This document shows, piece after piece, positions 26,637-38,064 of a stretch of DNA of 64,000 bases; the stretch's first letter is position 1, and the number at the start of each line of letters is the position of its first letter. The translations under genes were made by a program, and so were the position numbers. Location: positions 124,001 to 188,000 of the forward strand of contig NZ_JOCX01000011.1 of the NCBI RefSeq assembly GCF_000717915.1, in the 5' to 3' direction. The stretch comes from Streptomyces sp. NRRL S-244 (GTDB taxonomy: Bacteria; Actinomycetota; Actinomycetes; Streptomycetales; Streptomycetaceae). Under the pieces are notes generated by a model that saw nothing but the letters and a program-made list of their open reading frames with translations, searched no databases and was not told where the DNA came from.

Positions 26637-27389
26637 ATGTCCGGCCACTCTAAATGGGCTACGACGAAGCACAAGAAGGCCGTGATCGATGCCAAGCGCG
26701 GCAAGCTCTTCGCGAAGCTGATCAAGAACATCGAGGTCGCGGCCCGTATGGGCGGCGCCGACATCGACGGCAACCCGACCCTCTTCGACGCCATCCAGAA
26801 GGCCAAGAAGAGCTCGGTCCCGAACAAGAACATCGACTCCGCGGTCAAGCGCGGCGGCGGCCTCGAGGCCGGCGGCGCCGACTACGAGACGATCATGTAC
26901 GAAGGCTACGGCCCGAACGGTGTCGCGGTGCTCATCGAGTGCCTCACCGACAACCGCAACCGTGCCGCGTCCGACGTCCGCGTCGCCATGACCCGCAACG
27001 GCGGCTCGATGGCCGACCCGGGCTCGGTCTCGTACCTGTTCAACCGCAAGGGCGTCGTCCTGCTGCCCAAGGGCGAGCTCTCCGAGGACGACGTCCTGGA
27101 GACGGTGCTCGAGGCCGGTGCCGAAGAGGTCAACGACAACGGTGACACCTTCGAGATCATCAGCGAGCCCACCGACATGGTCGCGGTCCGCACCGCGCTC
27201 CAGGAGGCGGGCATCGACTACGACTCGGCCGACTCCAGCTTCGTCCCGACCATGCAGGTCGAGCTGGACGAAGAGGGCGCGCGCAAGATCTTCAAGCTGA
27301 TCGACGCGCTGGAGGACAGCGACGACGTGCAGAACGTCTTCGCCAACTTCGACGTCTCCGACGAGGTCATGGAGAAGGTCGACGCCTGA
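26637..27389 (+). CDS. YebC/PmpR-family probable transcriptional regulator
   Basis: Protein of 250 residues with the YebC start [15 protein letters not shown] and the family blocks [29 protein letters not shown] and [18 protein letters not shown]. YebC proteins bind DNA, and some relieve ribosome stalling at proline runs. The first two residues and spacing match the family exactly. GAAGGAG precedes the ATG. A TAGGAT hexamer near 26590 may be its promoter. The ruvC-ruvA-ruvB genes follow, the usual arrangement. Confidence 0.93.
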   Translation: MSGHSKWATTKHKKAVIDAKRGKLFAKLIKNIEVAARMGGADIDGNPTLFDAIQKAKKSSVPNKNIDSAVKRGGGLEAGGADYETIMYEGYGPNGVAVLIECLTDNRNRAASDVRVAMTRNGGSMADPGSVSYLFNRKGVVLLPKGELSEDDVLETVLEAGAEEVNDNGDTFEIISEPTDMVAVRTALQEAGIDYDSADSSFVPTMQVELDEEGARKIFKLIDALEDSDDVQNVFANFDVSDEVMEKVDA

Positions 27390-27409
27390 TCGGGCATCAG
27401 CGGCGGGGC

Positions 27410-27476
27410 GGGGGGGGGGCCCCCCCCCCCCCCCCCCCCCCCTCCGTGCCCCCACCGCCGCCTGTCCCCCCCCCCC
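27410..27476. repeat. extreme G/C homopolymer tract
   Basis: Ten G (27410-27419) run directly into twenty-three C (27420-27442), and a second run of eleven C lies at 27466-27476. The next 50 bases are only about 54% GC. The tract replaces the expected 5' part of ruvC and looks like a damaged or mis-assembled junction. Confidence 0.85.
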
Positions 27477-27546
27477 ACCCTGCGTCGATTGCTTGTGCGT
27501 ACAGACTAACCGGTGACACTGACAAAGCGGCGGGCCGGCGGGGTGG

Positions 27547-27915
27547 GAGTGGCTGGACCGCCACCGGCCCGAAGTCGTCGCCGTGGAGCGGGTGTTCAGC
27601 CAGCACAACGTCAGTACGGTGATGGGCACCGCCCAGGCGAGCGCCGTCGCCATGCTGTGCGCGGCGCGCCGCGGGATACCGGTCGCCCTGCACACCCCCA
27701 GCGAGGTCAAGGCCGCCGTCACCGGCTCCGGCCGGGCCGACAAGGCGCAGGTCGGGGCCATGGTGACCCGGCTGCTGCGGCTGTCCGCCCCGCCCAAGCC
27801 GGCCGACGCCGCGGACGCCCTCGCCCTCGCCATCTGCCACATCTGGCGGGCCCCCGCCCAGAACCGCCTCCAGCAGGCGGTCGCCCTGCACGCCTCGAAA
27901 GGCCGCCCCTCATGA
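27547..27915 (+). pseudogene. ruvC: RuvC Holliday-junction endonuclease, 5' end missing
   Basis: The reading frame gives the C-terminal two thirds of Ruv[21 protein letters not shown], the [12 protein letters not shown] block, [16 protein letters not shown] and [14 protein letters not shown]. The catalytic glutamate (VERVF) and the two late aspartates (DAADALA) are present. About 55-60 N-terminal residues, including the first catalytic Asp (normally in VLGVDPGL), are gone; upstream the frame meets a stop at 27520 and the G/C homopolymer tract. The only in-frame start is a GTG at 27583. The last codon overlaps the ruvA ATG, as normal. As written it cannot cut junctions; an assembly error is at least as likely as a real deletion. 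Confidence 0.85.
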
Positions 27916-28532
27916 TCGCCTTCGTCAGCGGCCCCGTCGCCGCGCTCGCCCCCACCCTGGCCGTGATCGAGGTCGGGGGAGTGGGCATGGCCGTGCACTG
28001 CACGCCGAACACCATCGCCGGCCTGCGGACGGGCGAGCCGGCGCGGCTGGCGACCTCGCTGGTCGTACGGGAGGACTCGCTGACGCTGTACGGCTTCGCG
28101 GACGACGACGAGCGGCAGGTCTTCGAGCTGCTGCAGACGGCGAGCGGGGTCGGCCCGCGCCTGGCGCAGGCGATGCTCGGGGTGCACAGCCCGGACGCGC
28201 TGCGGGTGGCCGTCTCCACGGGTGACGAGAAGGCCCTGACGGCGGTGCCGGGCATCGGCAAGAAGGGTGCCCAGAAGCTGCTGCTGGAGCTCAAGGACAA
28301 GCTGGGCGCACCGCTGGTGGGCGCCCAGCGCGCCCCCGCGGCGGCCGGTCCGGCGCCGTGGACGGAGCAGCTGGCGGCGGCCCTGATCGGCCTGGGCTAT
28401 GCCTCCCGGGAGGCGGAGGAGGCCGTCTCGGCGGTCACCCCGCAGGCGGAGGCGGCCATCGCCGCCGGCGGCTCCGCCCCCGTCCCCCAGCTCCTGCGAG
28501 CAGCCCTGCAATCCCTGAACCGCGCCCGCTGA
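27912..28532 (+). CDS. ruvA: Holliday junction branch-migration protein RuvA
   Basis: Protein of 206 residues that binds four-way junctions and loads RuvB. N-terminal OB fold ([20 protein letters not shown]), helix-hairpin-helix repeats ([17 protein letters not shown] and [19 protein letters not shown]) and a C-terminal RuvB-binding domain ([20 protein letters not shown]). ATG at 27912 overlaps the ruvC stop (ATGA). Confidence 0.96.
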   Translation: MIAFVSGPVAALAPTLAVIEVGGVGMAVHCTPNTIAGLRTGEPARLATSLVVREDSLTLYGFADDDERQVFELLQTASGVGPRLAQAMLGVHSPDALRVAVSTGDEKALTAVPGIGKKGAQKLLLELKDKLGAPLVGAQRAPAAAGPAPWTEQLAAALIGLGYASREAEEAVSAVTPQAEAAIAAGGSAPVPQLLRAALQSLNRAR

Positions 28533-28533
28533 C

Positions 28534-28551
28534 GGGCGCGGCGCCGCGCCC
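28534..28551. other. 18-bp perfect palindrome between ruvA and ruvB
   Basis: GGGCGCGGCGCCGCGCCC begins one base after the ruvA stop. It can form a short hairpin without a T-tract and might partly attenuate transcription into ruvB. Confidence 0.4.
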
Positions 28552-28598
28552 GGCCCGCTCCGGAAACCACCGTACGAACGACAAGGCAGACTGACAGC

Positions 28599-29660
28599 GT
28601 GAACTGGGAAGACGAGAGCGACGACCGGATCGTGGCGGCTGCGGCGGACGGCGAGGACACCGCCGTCGAGGCGGCCCTGCGCCCCAAGGACCTCGGCGAG
28701 TTCGTCGGCCAGGAGAAGGTCCGCCAGCAGCTCGACCTGGTGCTGAAGGCGGCCCGCCAGCGCGGCGCCACCGCCGATCACGTGCTGCTCTCCGGTGCGC
28801 CCGGGCTCGGCAAGACCACCCTCTCCATGATCATCGCCGCCGAGATGGGCGCGCCCATCCGGATCACCTCCGGCCCCGCCATCCAGCACGCGGGCGACCT
28901 CGCCGCCATCCTCTCCTCCCTCCAGGAGGGCGAGGTCCTCTTCCTCGACGAGATCCACCGCATGTCCCGGCCCGCCGAGGAGATGCTCTACATGGCCATG
29001 GAGGACTTCCGCGTCGACGTGATCGTCGGCAAGGGGCCCGGGGCCACCGCCATCCCGCTGGAGCTGCCGCCCTTCACCCTGGTCGGGGCGACGACCCGGG
29101 CCGGCCTGCTCCCGCCCCCGCTGCGCGACCGCTTCGGCTTCACCGGGCACATGGAGTTCTACGCCCCCGAGGAGCTGGAACGCGTCATCCACCGCTCCGC
29201 CCGCCTCCTCGACGTGGAGATCGACACGGCCGGCGCCGCCGAGATCGCCGGCCGCTCCCGCGGCACCCCGCGCATCGCCAACCGCCTGCTGCGCCGTGTC
29301 CGCGACTACGCGCAGGTCAGGGCCGACGGGGTGATCACCCGCGAGGTGGCCGGCACCGCCCTCCAGGTGTACGAGGTGGACGCCCGCGGCCTCGACCGCC
29401 TCGACCGCGCCGTGCTCGAAGCCCTGCTCAAGCTGTTCGGCGGCGGCCCCGTGGGCCTGTCCACCCTCGCCGTCGCCGTCGGCGAGGAGCGGGAGACCGT
29501 CGAGGAGGTCGCCGAGCCGTTCCTGGTACGGGAAGGCCTGCTGGCCCGTACCCCGCGCGGCCGGGTCGCGACCCCCGCCGCATGGGCTCACCTGGGGCTT
29601 GTCCCGCCCCCGCAGCAGGGGAGTGGATCAAGCGGACAACAGGGCTTGTTCGGGGCCTGA
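28599..29660 (+). CDS. ruvB: Holliday junction helicase RuvB
   Basis: AAA+ motor of 353 residues driving branch migration with RuvA. Walker [11 protein letters not shown], Walker B LFLDEIHR, sensor 1 GATTRAG, arginine finger in PLRDRFG, and a C-terminal winged helix ([17 protein letters not shown]). GTG start at 28599; a ribosome site is weak (GGCAGACTGACAGC). 66 bases after ruvA. Confidence 0.97.
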   Translation: MNWEDESDDRIVAAAADGEDTAVEAALRPKDLGEFVGQEKVRQQLDLVLKAARQRGATADHVLLSGAPGLGKTTLSMIIAAEMGAPIRITSGPAIQHAGDLAAILSSLQEGEVLFLDEIHRMSRPAEEMLYMAMEDFRVDVIVGKGPGATAIPLELPPFTLVGATTRAGLLPPPLRDRFGFTGHMEFYAPEELERVIHRSARLLDVEIDTAGAAEIAGRSRGTPRIANRLLRRVRDYAQVRADGVITREVAGTALQVYEVDARGLDRLDRAVLEALLKLFGGGPVGLSTLAVAVGEERETVEEVAEPFLVREGLLARTPRGRVATPAAWAHLGLVPPPQQGSGSSGQQGLFGA

Positions 29661-29824
29661 CGGCGCGGAGGTTCGCCGGGTCAGGAACTGCGGTGCCATG
29701 CTGGGCGTTGTTCCATCGGTGCGGACTCGCCTAGACTCCGCCGATGCCGACCCTTCAGGTCGGCATGCCCACCCCCGTAGAAATTGACCGTCTCCCGTGC
29801 GGTCGTGCGAAGGATCTCCGTCCC

Positions 29825-30343
29825 GTGAATCTCGTGACACTCCTCCCGTTCATCGTGCTCATCGGGGCGATGTTCCTGATGACCCGCTCCGCGAAGAAGA
29901 AGCAGCAGGCGGCCGCGCAGATGCGTGACCACATGACGCCCGGCACCGGTGTCCGCACCATCGGCGGCATGTACGCCACGGTGAAGGAGATCGGCGAGGA
30001 CACCGTCACCCTCGAGGTGGCCCCCGGTGTCCACGCGATCTACGCGAAGAACTCCATCGGCGCCGTCCTCGACGACGCGGAGTACAACCGCATCGTCCAC
30101 GGCATCAGTGATGATCTGACGATCGACACGCCGGCCGTCCCGGACGACGCCTCCTCGCTGACCCTGGACAAGGACGCGGACAAGGACGCGGACGAGGCCG
30201 GGACCGACGCCCCGAAGCTCGACCTGGGCAAGAAGGACGAGCCCGAGGCCGACGAGCCCAAGGACGCGCAGGCCAAGGGCGACGAGCCCAAGGGCGACAA
30301 GCCCGAGGACGGCAAGGCCGACGGCGAGGCCGGCGCGAAGTAG
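29825..30343 (+). CDS. yajC: preprotein translocase subunit YajC
   Basis: Accessory Sec subunit of 172 residues: a single N-terminal membrane helix (TLLPFIVLIGAMFLM), the core RTIGGMYATVKEIGEDTVTLEV, and a long tail of repeated Asp/Lys/Glu/Pro (about 105-172) that is characteristic of actinobacteria. GTG start at 29825 after GAAGGAT; an upstream ATG at 29744 would add unconserved residues. It precedes secD and secF, its functional partners. Confidence 0.9.
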   Translation: MNLVTLLPFIVLIGAMFLMTRSAKKKQQAAAQMRDHMTPGTGVRTIGGMYATVKEIGEDTVTLEVAPGVHAIYAKNSIGAVLDDAEYNRIVHGISDDLTIDTPAVPDDASSLTLDKDADKDADEAGTDAPKLDLGKKDEPEADEPKDAQAKGDEPKGDKPEDGKADGEAGAK

Positions 30344-30496
30344 CGCGCGGCCGGGGACCGGGCAGGCGCCTGACCGGCGGCCGCCGCGGTCCCCGTCAGT
30401 GACACTTCTGCGGGGGGCAGGGGTCCCCACCACACATTTCGTGGCCGTCCGCGCGCTGACCCGGCGCGGGGCGGTTGGACAGGGAGATACGACAAG

Positions 30497-32290
30497 GTGG
30501 CAGCACCGAAGAAGGGCCGGCGGCCCACGGGGGCTCAGGGGAGGCCGGGGCGCGCCCTGGCGATCATCCTGATCGCGATGGTGGCGCTCACCGCGGGGAT
30601 GTTCCTCACGAAGCAGACGACTCCCCGGCTCGGCATCGACCTCGCGGGCGGTACGAGCATCACGCTCAAGGCCAAGAGCGAGCCCGGCAAGCCGGACGCG
30701 ATCAACGAGACCAACATGAACACGGCGGTCGGCATCATCGAGCGCCGCGTCAACGGTCTCGGCGTGTCGGAGGCCGAGGTCCAGACGCAGGGCCGCGACC
30801 ACATCATCGTGAACATCCCCAAGGGGACGAACGAGAAGCAGGCCCGCGAGCAGGTCGGTACCACCGCCCAGCTGTACTTCCGCCCGGTCCTGGCCTTCGC
30901 CGACGGTGCCCCGGCGGCCCCCGAGGCCACGCCGAGCCCGTCCGCGAGCAGCTCCGGCGCCCCGAAGGCCGAGGGCAGCGGCAAGCCCGGCACCCCGGCC
31001 ACCCCGTCGTCCAGCGCCACTTCCCAGGGCCGTGTGCTCAGCGAGGCCCTCAAGGCCCCGGCCGCCACCGCCTCTCCCTCGCCCTCGGCGAGCGAGTCGA
31101 AGAAGGCAGACGACAAGGCTCCGGCCCCCACCCCGGCCCCGACGGGCGTCGAGGCGGCCGCCGCCGACCTCCAGGCGAAGTTCGCGGCGCTGGACTGCAC
31201 CAACGAGGCGCAGCGCGCCGCGGCCGGCAAGGGCGCCAAGCCCGAGGACGCGACGCTCGCCTGTGGCAAGCGCGGCGACGCCTGGGGCAAGTGGATCCTC
31301 GGCCCGGCCGGCGTCGCCGGTACGGACGTCAAGGACGCCAAGGGTGTCATCGACCCGCAGCGCGGCCAGTGGATCGTCACCATGCAGTTCACCGACAAGG
31401 GCGCCGACAAGTTCGCCAAGATCACCGGTGAGCTCGCCACCAAGCAGATGCCGCAGAACCAGTTCGCGATCGTGCTCGACGGCGAGGTCGTCTCCGACCC
31501 GTCCGTCAGCCAGGCGCTGACCGGCGGCAACGCCGAGATCTCCGGCGGCTTCACCCAGCAGACCGCGCAGGACCTGGGCAACATGCTCTCGTACGGCGCC
31601 CTGCCGCTGTCCTTCAGCGAGGACAGCGTCACCACCGTCACCGCCGCGCTCGGCGGCGAGCAGCTGAAGGCCGGCCTCATCGCCGGCGCCATCGGCCTCA
31701 TCCTCGTGGTGATCTACCTGCTCGTGTACTACCGGGGCCTGGCCTTCATCGCCATCGTCAGCCTCCTGGTGTCCGCGATCCTCACGTACACGATCATGGC
31801 GCTGCTCGGAAAGGGCATCGGCTTCGCGCTGAACCTGCCCGCCGTCTGCGGTGCGATCGTCGCGATCGGCATCACGGCGGACTCGTTCATCGTGTACTTC
31901 GAGCGCATCCGCGACGAGATCCGCGAGGGCCGCACCCTGCGTCCCGCCGTGGAGCGGGCCTGGCCGCGCGCCCGGCGCACCATCCTGGTCTCCGACTTCG
32001 TGTCGTTCCTGGCCGCGGCGGTGCTGTTCATCGTCACCGTCGGCAAGGTGCAGGGCTTCGCCTTCACCCTGGGTCTGACGACCGTGCTCGACGTGGTCGT
32101 GGTGTTCCTCTTCACCAAGCCGATCATGACGCTGATGGCCCGTACGAAGTTCTTCTCCAGCGGCCACCCCTGGTCCGGACTGGACCCGAAGCGGCTCGGC
32201 GCCAAGCCGCCGCTGCGCCGGTCCCGCCGCACCGGCTCCGGTACCGGTTCCGGTTCCGTCACCGCTCCCGTCGACGTAAAGGAGGCGTGA
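30497..32290 (+). CDS. secD: protein translocase subunit SecD
   Basis: Membrane protein of 597 residues that uses the proton gradient to aid late protein export with SecF. First helix near residues 15-35; P1 periplasmic domain with LGIDLAGGTSITL; then an unusual Pro/Ser/Ala-rich insertion (about 137-220) found in streptomycetes; QFAIVLDGEVVSDPSV; and a C-terminal bundle of five helices (AALGGEQLKAGLIAGAIGLI onward, ITADSFIVYFERIRDE). GTG start at 30497 with AGGGAG upstream. Confidence 0.95.
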   Translation: MAAPKKGRRPTGAQGRPGRALAIILIAMVALTAGMFLTKQTTPRLGIDLAGGTSITLKAKSEPGKPDAINETNMNTAVGIIERRVNGLGVSEAEVQTQGRDHIIVNIPKGTNEKQAREQVGTTAQLYFRPVLAFADGAPAAPEATPSPSASSSGAPKAEGSGKPGTPATPSSSATSQGRVLSEALKAPAATASPSPSASESKKADDKAPAPTPAPTGVEAAAADLQAKFAALDCTNEAQRAAAGKGAKPEDATLACGKRGDAWGKWILGPAGVAGTDVKDAKGVIDPQRGQWIVTMQFTDKGADKFAKITGELATKQMPQNQFAIVLDGEVVSDPSVSQALTGGNAEISGGFTQQTAQDLGNMLSYGALPLSFSEDSVTTVTAALGGEQLKAGLIAGAIGLILVVIYLLVYYRGLAFIAIVSLLVSAILTYTIMALLGKGIGFALNLPAVCGAIVAIGITADSFIVYFERIRDEIREGRTLRPAVERAWPRARRTILVSDFVSFLAAAVLFIVTVGKVQGFAFTLGLTTVLDVVVVFLFTKPIMTLMARTKFFSSGHPWSGLDPKRLGAKPPLRRSRRTGSGTGSGSVTAPVDVKEA

Positions 32291-32293
32291 GAG

Positions 32294-33352
32294 ATGTCGA
32301 AGCTGGGAGATCTCGGCGCCAAGCTGTACCGCGGTGAGGTCGGCTACGACTTCGTCGGCAAGCGCTTCATCTGGTACGGCGTTTCCATCCTGATCACCAT
32401 CACGGCGATCGTGGCCCTGGCCGTTCAGGGCCTCAACATGGGCATCGAGTTCAAGGGCGGTGCCGTCTTCACCACCCCGAAGACGGCCGTCTCGGTCGCC
32501 AAGGCGACCGAGGTGTCGGAGAAGGCCTCGGGCCACGACGCGATCGTCCAGGAGCTCGGGACCGGCGGCCTGCGCATCCAGATCTCGGGTCTGGACACGA
32601 ACGACGCGGCGGGCGTCAAGAAGCAGCTCGCCACCGACCTCAAGGTCTCCGAGGCCGACATCAACGCGGACCTGGTCGGCCCCAGCTGGGGTGACCAGAT
32701 CGCGAACAAGGCCTGGACCGGCCTCGGCATCTTCATGGTCCTCGTGGTGATCTACCTCGCCATCGCCTTCGAGTGGCGGATGGCGGTCGCCGCGCTGATC
32801 GCCCTGATCCACGACCTCACCATCACCGTCGGCGTGTACGCGCTGGTCGGATTCGAGGTCACGCCGGGCACCGTGATCGGTCTGCTGACGATCCTCGGTT
32901 ACTCCCTCTACGACACCGTCGTCGTCTTCGACGGTCTCAAGGAGGGCTCGAAGGACATCACCAAGCAGACCCGCTACACGTTCAGCGAGATCGCCAACCG
33001 CAGCATCAACGGCACCCTGGTCCGCTCGATCAACACCACCGTCGTGGCGCTGCTCCCGGTCGGGGCGCTGCTCTTCATCGGCGGCGGCTTCCTGGGCGCC
33101 GGCATGCTGAACGACATCTCGCTGTCGCTGTTCGTCGGCCTCGCGGCCGGTGCGTACTCCTCGATCTTCATCGCGACCCCGCTGGTCGTGGACCTCAAGG
33201 AGCGCGAGCCGGCGATGAAGGCGCTGAAGAAGCGGGTGCTCGCGAAGCGGGCGGCCGCGGCGGCCAAGGGCGAGTCCCCGGAGGACGAGGGCTACGAGGC
33301 CACCGACACCCCGCAGGTCGTGGCCCAGGGCCGCGCCGGGCGGCGCCGGTGA
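32294..33352 (+). CDS. secF: protein translocase subunit SecF
   Basis: Partner of SecD, 352 residues. An N-terminal helix precedes GLNMGIEFKGGAVF, followed by a periplasmic domain and five helices with ILGYSLYDTVVVFDGLKE and NRSINGTLVRSINTT, the conserved SecF segments. ATG at 32294 three bases after secD, with AAAGGAGG as ribosome site. Its stop overlaps the apt start (GTGA). Confidence 0.96.
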   Translation: MSKLGDLGAKLYRGEVGYDFVGKRFIWYGVSILITITAIVALAVQGLNMGIEFKGGAVFTTPKTAVSVAKATEVSEKASGHDAIVQELGTGGLRIQISGLDTNDAAGVKKQLATDLKVSEADINADLVGPSWGDQIANKAWTGLGIFMVLVVIYLAIAFEWRMAVAALIALIHDLTITVGVYALVGFEVTPGTVIGLLTILGYSLYDTVVVFDGLKEGSKDITKQTRYTFSEIANRSINGTLVRSINTTVVALLPVGALLFIGGGFLGAGMLNDISLSLFVGLAAGAYSSIFIATPLVVDLKEREPAMKALKKRVLAKRAAAAAKGESPEDEGYEATDTPQVVAQGRAGRRR

Positions 33353-33900
33353 GCACGCTGTCCCCCGAGGTGCGCGAGCTGCTGCTCAGCCGGATCAAGG
33401 ACGTGGCGGACTACCCGAAGCCGGGCGTGATGTTCAAGGACATCACCCCGCTGCTGGCCGACCCGAAGGCCTTCGCGGCCCTGACGGACGCGCTGGTGGA
33501 GCTGGCCGGGCAGTACGGCGCGACGAAGATCGTCGGGCTGGAGGCGCGCGGGTTCATCCTCGCGGCGCCGGTGGCGGTCCAGGCGGGCATCGGCTTCGTG
33601 CCGGTGCGCAAGGCCGGGAAGCTGCCGGGTGCGACGCTCGCGCAGTCGTACGAGCTGGAGTACGGCACGGCGGAGATCGAGGTCCACGCCGAGGACCTGT
33701 CGGCCGGTGACCGGGTCATGGTCATCGACGACGTCCTGGCCACGGGCGGCACCGCCGAGGCCTCGCTCTCGCTGATCCGGCGGGCCGGGGCCGAGGTCGC
33801 CGGGGTGGCGGTCCTGATGGAGCTGTCGTTCCTGCCGGGCCGCGATCGGCTGGCCGGCGCCCTTGCGGGGGCCCCGCTGGACGCCCTGATCGTCGTCTGA
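33349..33900 (+). CDS. apt: adenine phosphoribosyltransferase
   Basis: Purine-salvage enzyme of 183 residues making AMP from adenine and PRPP. The PRPP-binding motif is VMVIDDVLATGGTAEA; other family blocks are YPKPGVMFKDITPLL, LEARGFILAAPVA and VRKAGKLPG. GTG start at 33349 overlaps the secF stop by four bases. The order secF-apt-relA links nucleotide salvage and ppGpp metabolism in many actinobacteria. Confidence 0.95.
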   Translation: MSTLSPEVRELLLSRIKDVADYPKPGVMFKDITPLLADPKAFAALTDALVELAGQYGATKIVGLEARGFILAAPVAVQAGIGFVPVRKAGKLPGATLAQSYELEYGTAEIEVHAEDLSAGDRVMVIDDVLATGGTAEASLSLIRRAGAEVAGVAVLMELSFLPGRDRLAGALAGAPLDALIVV

Positions 33901-33913
33901 CGAAGCCGAACGC

Positions 33914-33955
33914 GAAGCGGGCGGGCACCGGGACATCCCGGTGCCCGCCCGCTTC
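33914..33955. terminator. strong terminator after apt
   Basis: Perfect 19-bp stem with a 4-base loop (ACAT), 13 bases after the apt stop. It separates the yajC-secD-secF-apt unit from relA. Confidence 0.9.
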
Positions 33956-34097
33956 CGCGTGGGCGGCCGATGCTCCGGCCTGCGACGGGCCGGCCGGGCC
34001 CGAAGGAGCCGGGGCTCGGGGAACGGGGTGGGGGATCCATCGCTACCATTGGTTGTCCGGACCTGACCGGGGCACCGGATCCTCTTGAGGAGCGCTC

Positions 34098-36551
<2,454 letters not shown>

Positions 36552-36572
36552 CGGGGAGCGCACAGCGCACGG

Positions 36573-36627
36573 ACGAGGGCCCCGGTACGACAGCGCCAAT
36601 TCCCATTGGCCGTACCGGGGCCCTCGT
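36573..36627. terminator. two-tier bidirectional terminator
   Basis: Outer perfect 17-bp stem (ACGAGGGCCCCGGTACG) enclosing an inner 6-bp stem GCCAAT/ATTGGC. Lies between relA and the convergent DUF349 gene. Confidence 0.85.
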
Positions 36628-36644
36628 ACATCCTCGGGCGGTGA

Positions 36645-37874
36645 TCAGCCGCCGAATTCCTCCAGGCCCTTCAGCGCCTGGTCCAGCAGGGCCTGGCGGC
36701 CCTCCAGCTCGCGGGCCAGCTTGTCGGCCTTCGCGTTGTTGCCCGCCGCACGCGCCGCGTCGATCTGCTCACGCAGCTTGTCGACCGCCGCCTGGAGCTG
36801 ACCCGTCAGACCGGCCGCACGGGCCCGCGCCTCCGGGTTCGTACGACGCCACTCGCCCTCCTCGGCCTCCTGGATCGCCCGCTCCACCGCGTGCATCCGG
36901 CCCTCGACCTTCGGCCGGGCGTCGCGCGGCACGTGGCCGATGCCCTCCCAGCGCTCGTTGAGGGAGCGGAACGCGGCCCGGGCCGCCTTCAGGTCCGTGA
37001 TCGGGACGAGCTTCTCGGCCTCCTCGGCCAGCTCCTCCTTCAGCTTCAGGTTCTCCACCTGCTCGGCGTCGCGCTCCGCGAACACCTCGCCGCGCGCCGC
37101 GAAGAATACGTCCTGCGCACCGCGGAAACGGTTCCACAGATCGTCCTCGGACTCGCGCTGCGCCCGGCCCGCCGCCTTCCAGTCCGCCATCAGCTCGCGG
37201 TAGCGGGCGGCCGTCGGACCCCAGTCGGTCGACTTCGACAGCGACTCGGCCTCCGCGACCAGCTTCTCCTTGACCTTGCGGGCGTCCTCGCGCTGCGCGT
37301 CGAGCGAGGCGAAGTGCGCCTTGCGACGCTTGGAGAAAGCGGAACGGGCGTGCGAGAAGCGGTGCCACAGCTCGTCGTCCGACTTGCGGTCCAGGCGCGG
37401 CAGACCCTTCCAGGTGTCCACCAGGGCCCGCAGCCGCTCGCCGGCACTGCGCCACTGGTCGCTCTGCGCCAGCTGCTCGGCCTCGGCCACCAGCGCGTCC
37501 TTGGCCGCACGGGCCTCGTCCGTCTGCTTGGCCTTCTGGACCTTGCGCTCCTCGCGCCGCGAGTCCACGGTCGCGACCAGCTTGTCCAGCCGGACGCGCA
37601 GGGCGTCGAGGTCGCCCACGGCGTGGTGCTCCTCCACCTGCGTGCGCAGGTGGTCGATGGCCGTCTGCGCGTCCTTGGCGGACAGATCGGTGGTCCGCAC
37701 CCGCCGTTCGAGGAGGCCGATCTCGACCACCAGGCCCTCGTACTTGCGCTCGAAGTAGGCCAGAGCCTCCTCGGGGGTGCCCGCCTGCCAGGAGCCGACG
37801 ACCTTCTCGCCCTCGGCAGTACGCACGTACACGGTGCCCGTCTCGTCGACGCGGCCCCACGGGTCGCTGCTCAC
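36645..37874 (-). CDS. DUF349 repeat protein
   Basis: Protein of 409 residues, almost wholly helical. Three DUF349 repeats are recognisable by recurring W-x-x-A-R-x-LV-D-W-K and DDELWHRF / EDDLWNRFRGAQDVFF patterns (about 135-340), flanked by coiled-coil stretches. The N-terminus WGRVDETGTVYVRTAEGEKVV is typical of actinobacterial members. Function unknown. GTG at 37874 preceded by GGAGGA decides the start over a longer in-frame extension. Convergent with relA. Confidence 0.88.
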   Translation of the reverse strand: MSSDPWGRVDETGTVYVRTAEGEKVVGSWQAGTPEEALAYFERKYEGLVVEIGLLERRVRTTDLSAKDAQTAIDHLRTQVEEHHAVGDLDALRVRLDKLVATVDSRREERKVQKAKQTDEARAAKDALVAEAEQLAQSDQWRSAGERLRALVDTWKGLPRLDRKSDDELWHRFSHARSAFSKRRKAHFASLDAQREDARKVKEKLVAEAESLSKSTDWGPTAARYRELMADWKAAGRAQRESEDDLWNRFRGAQDVFFAARGEVFAERDAEQVENLKLKEELAEEAEKLVPITDLKAARAAFRSLNERWEGIGHVPRDARPKVEGRMHAVERAIQEAEEGEWRRTNPEARARAAGLTGQLQAAVDKLREQIDAARAAGNNAKADKLARELEGRQALLDQALKGLEEFGG

Positions 37875-38064
37875 AGCGCCTCCTCCACCTGATGCCTGCG
37901 AGGGGTTCACCCCCTGGGCATCGTCCACAGTTTCCTGGGGCGGGCAGCGCCCGCCCTGCACAACGCCAACATAGGCGACCGCCGGGCCGGCTGTCCGCAT
38001 CCCGCACGACGGAATATCACCGTACGGGCCGGACGCCGGCCGGTCCCGGGGCCGCCGGACCCCG

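Noticed and set aside
26616..29591. Minus-strand frame across yebC, ruvC, ruvA and ruvB
   Set aside because: Spans four genes of a conserved operon and has shadow-type composition.
29681..32812. Minus-strand frame of about 1040 codons across yajC and secD
   Set aside because: Antisense to conserved sec genes, low-complexity sequence.
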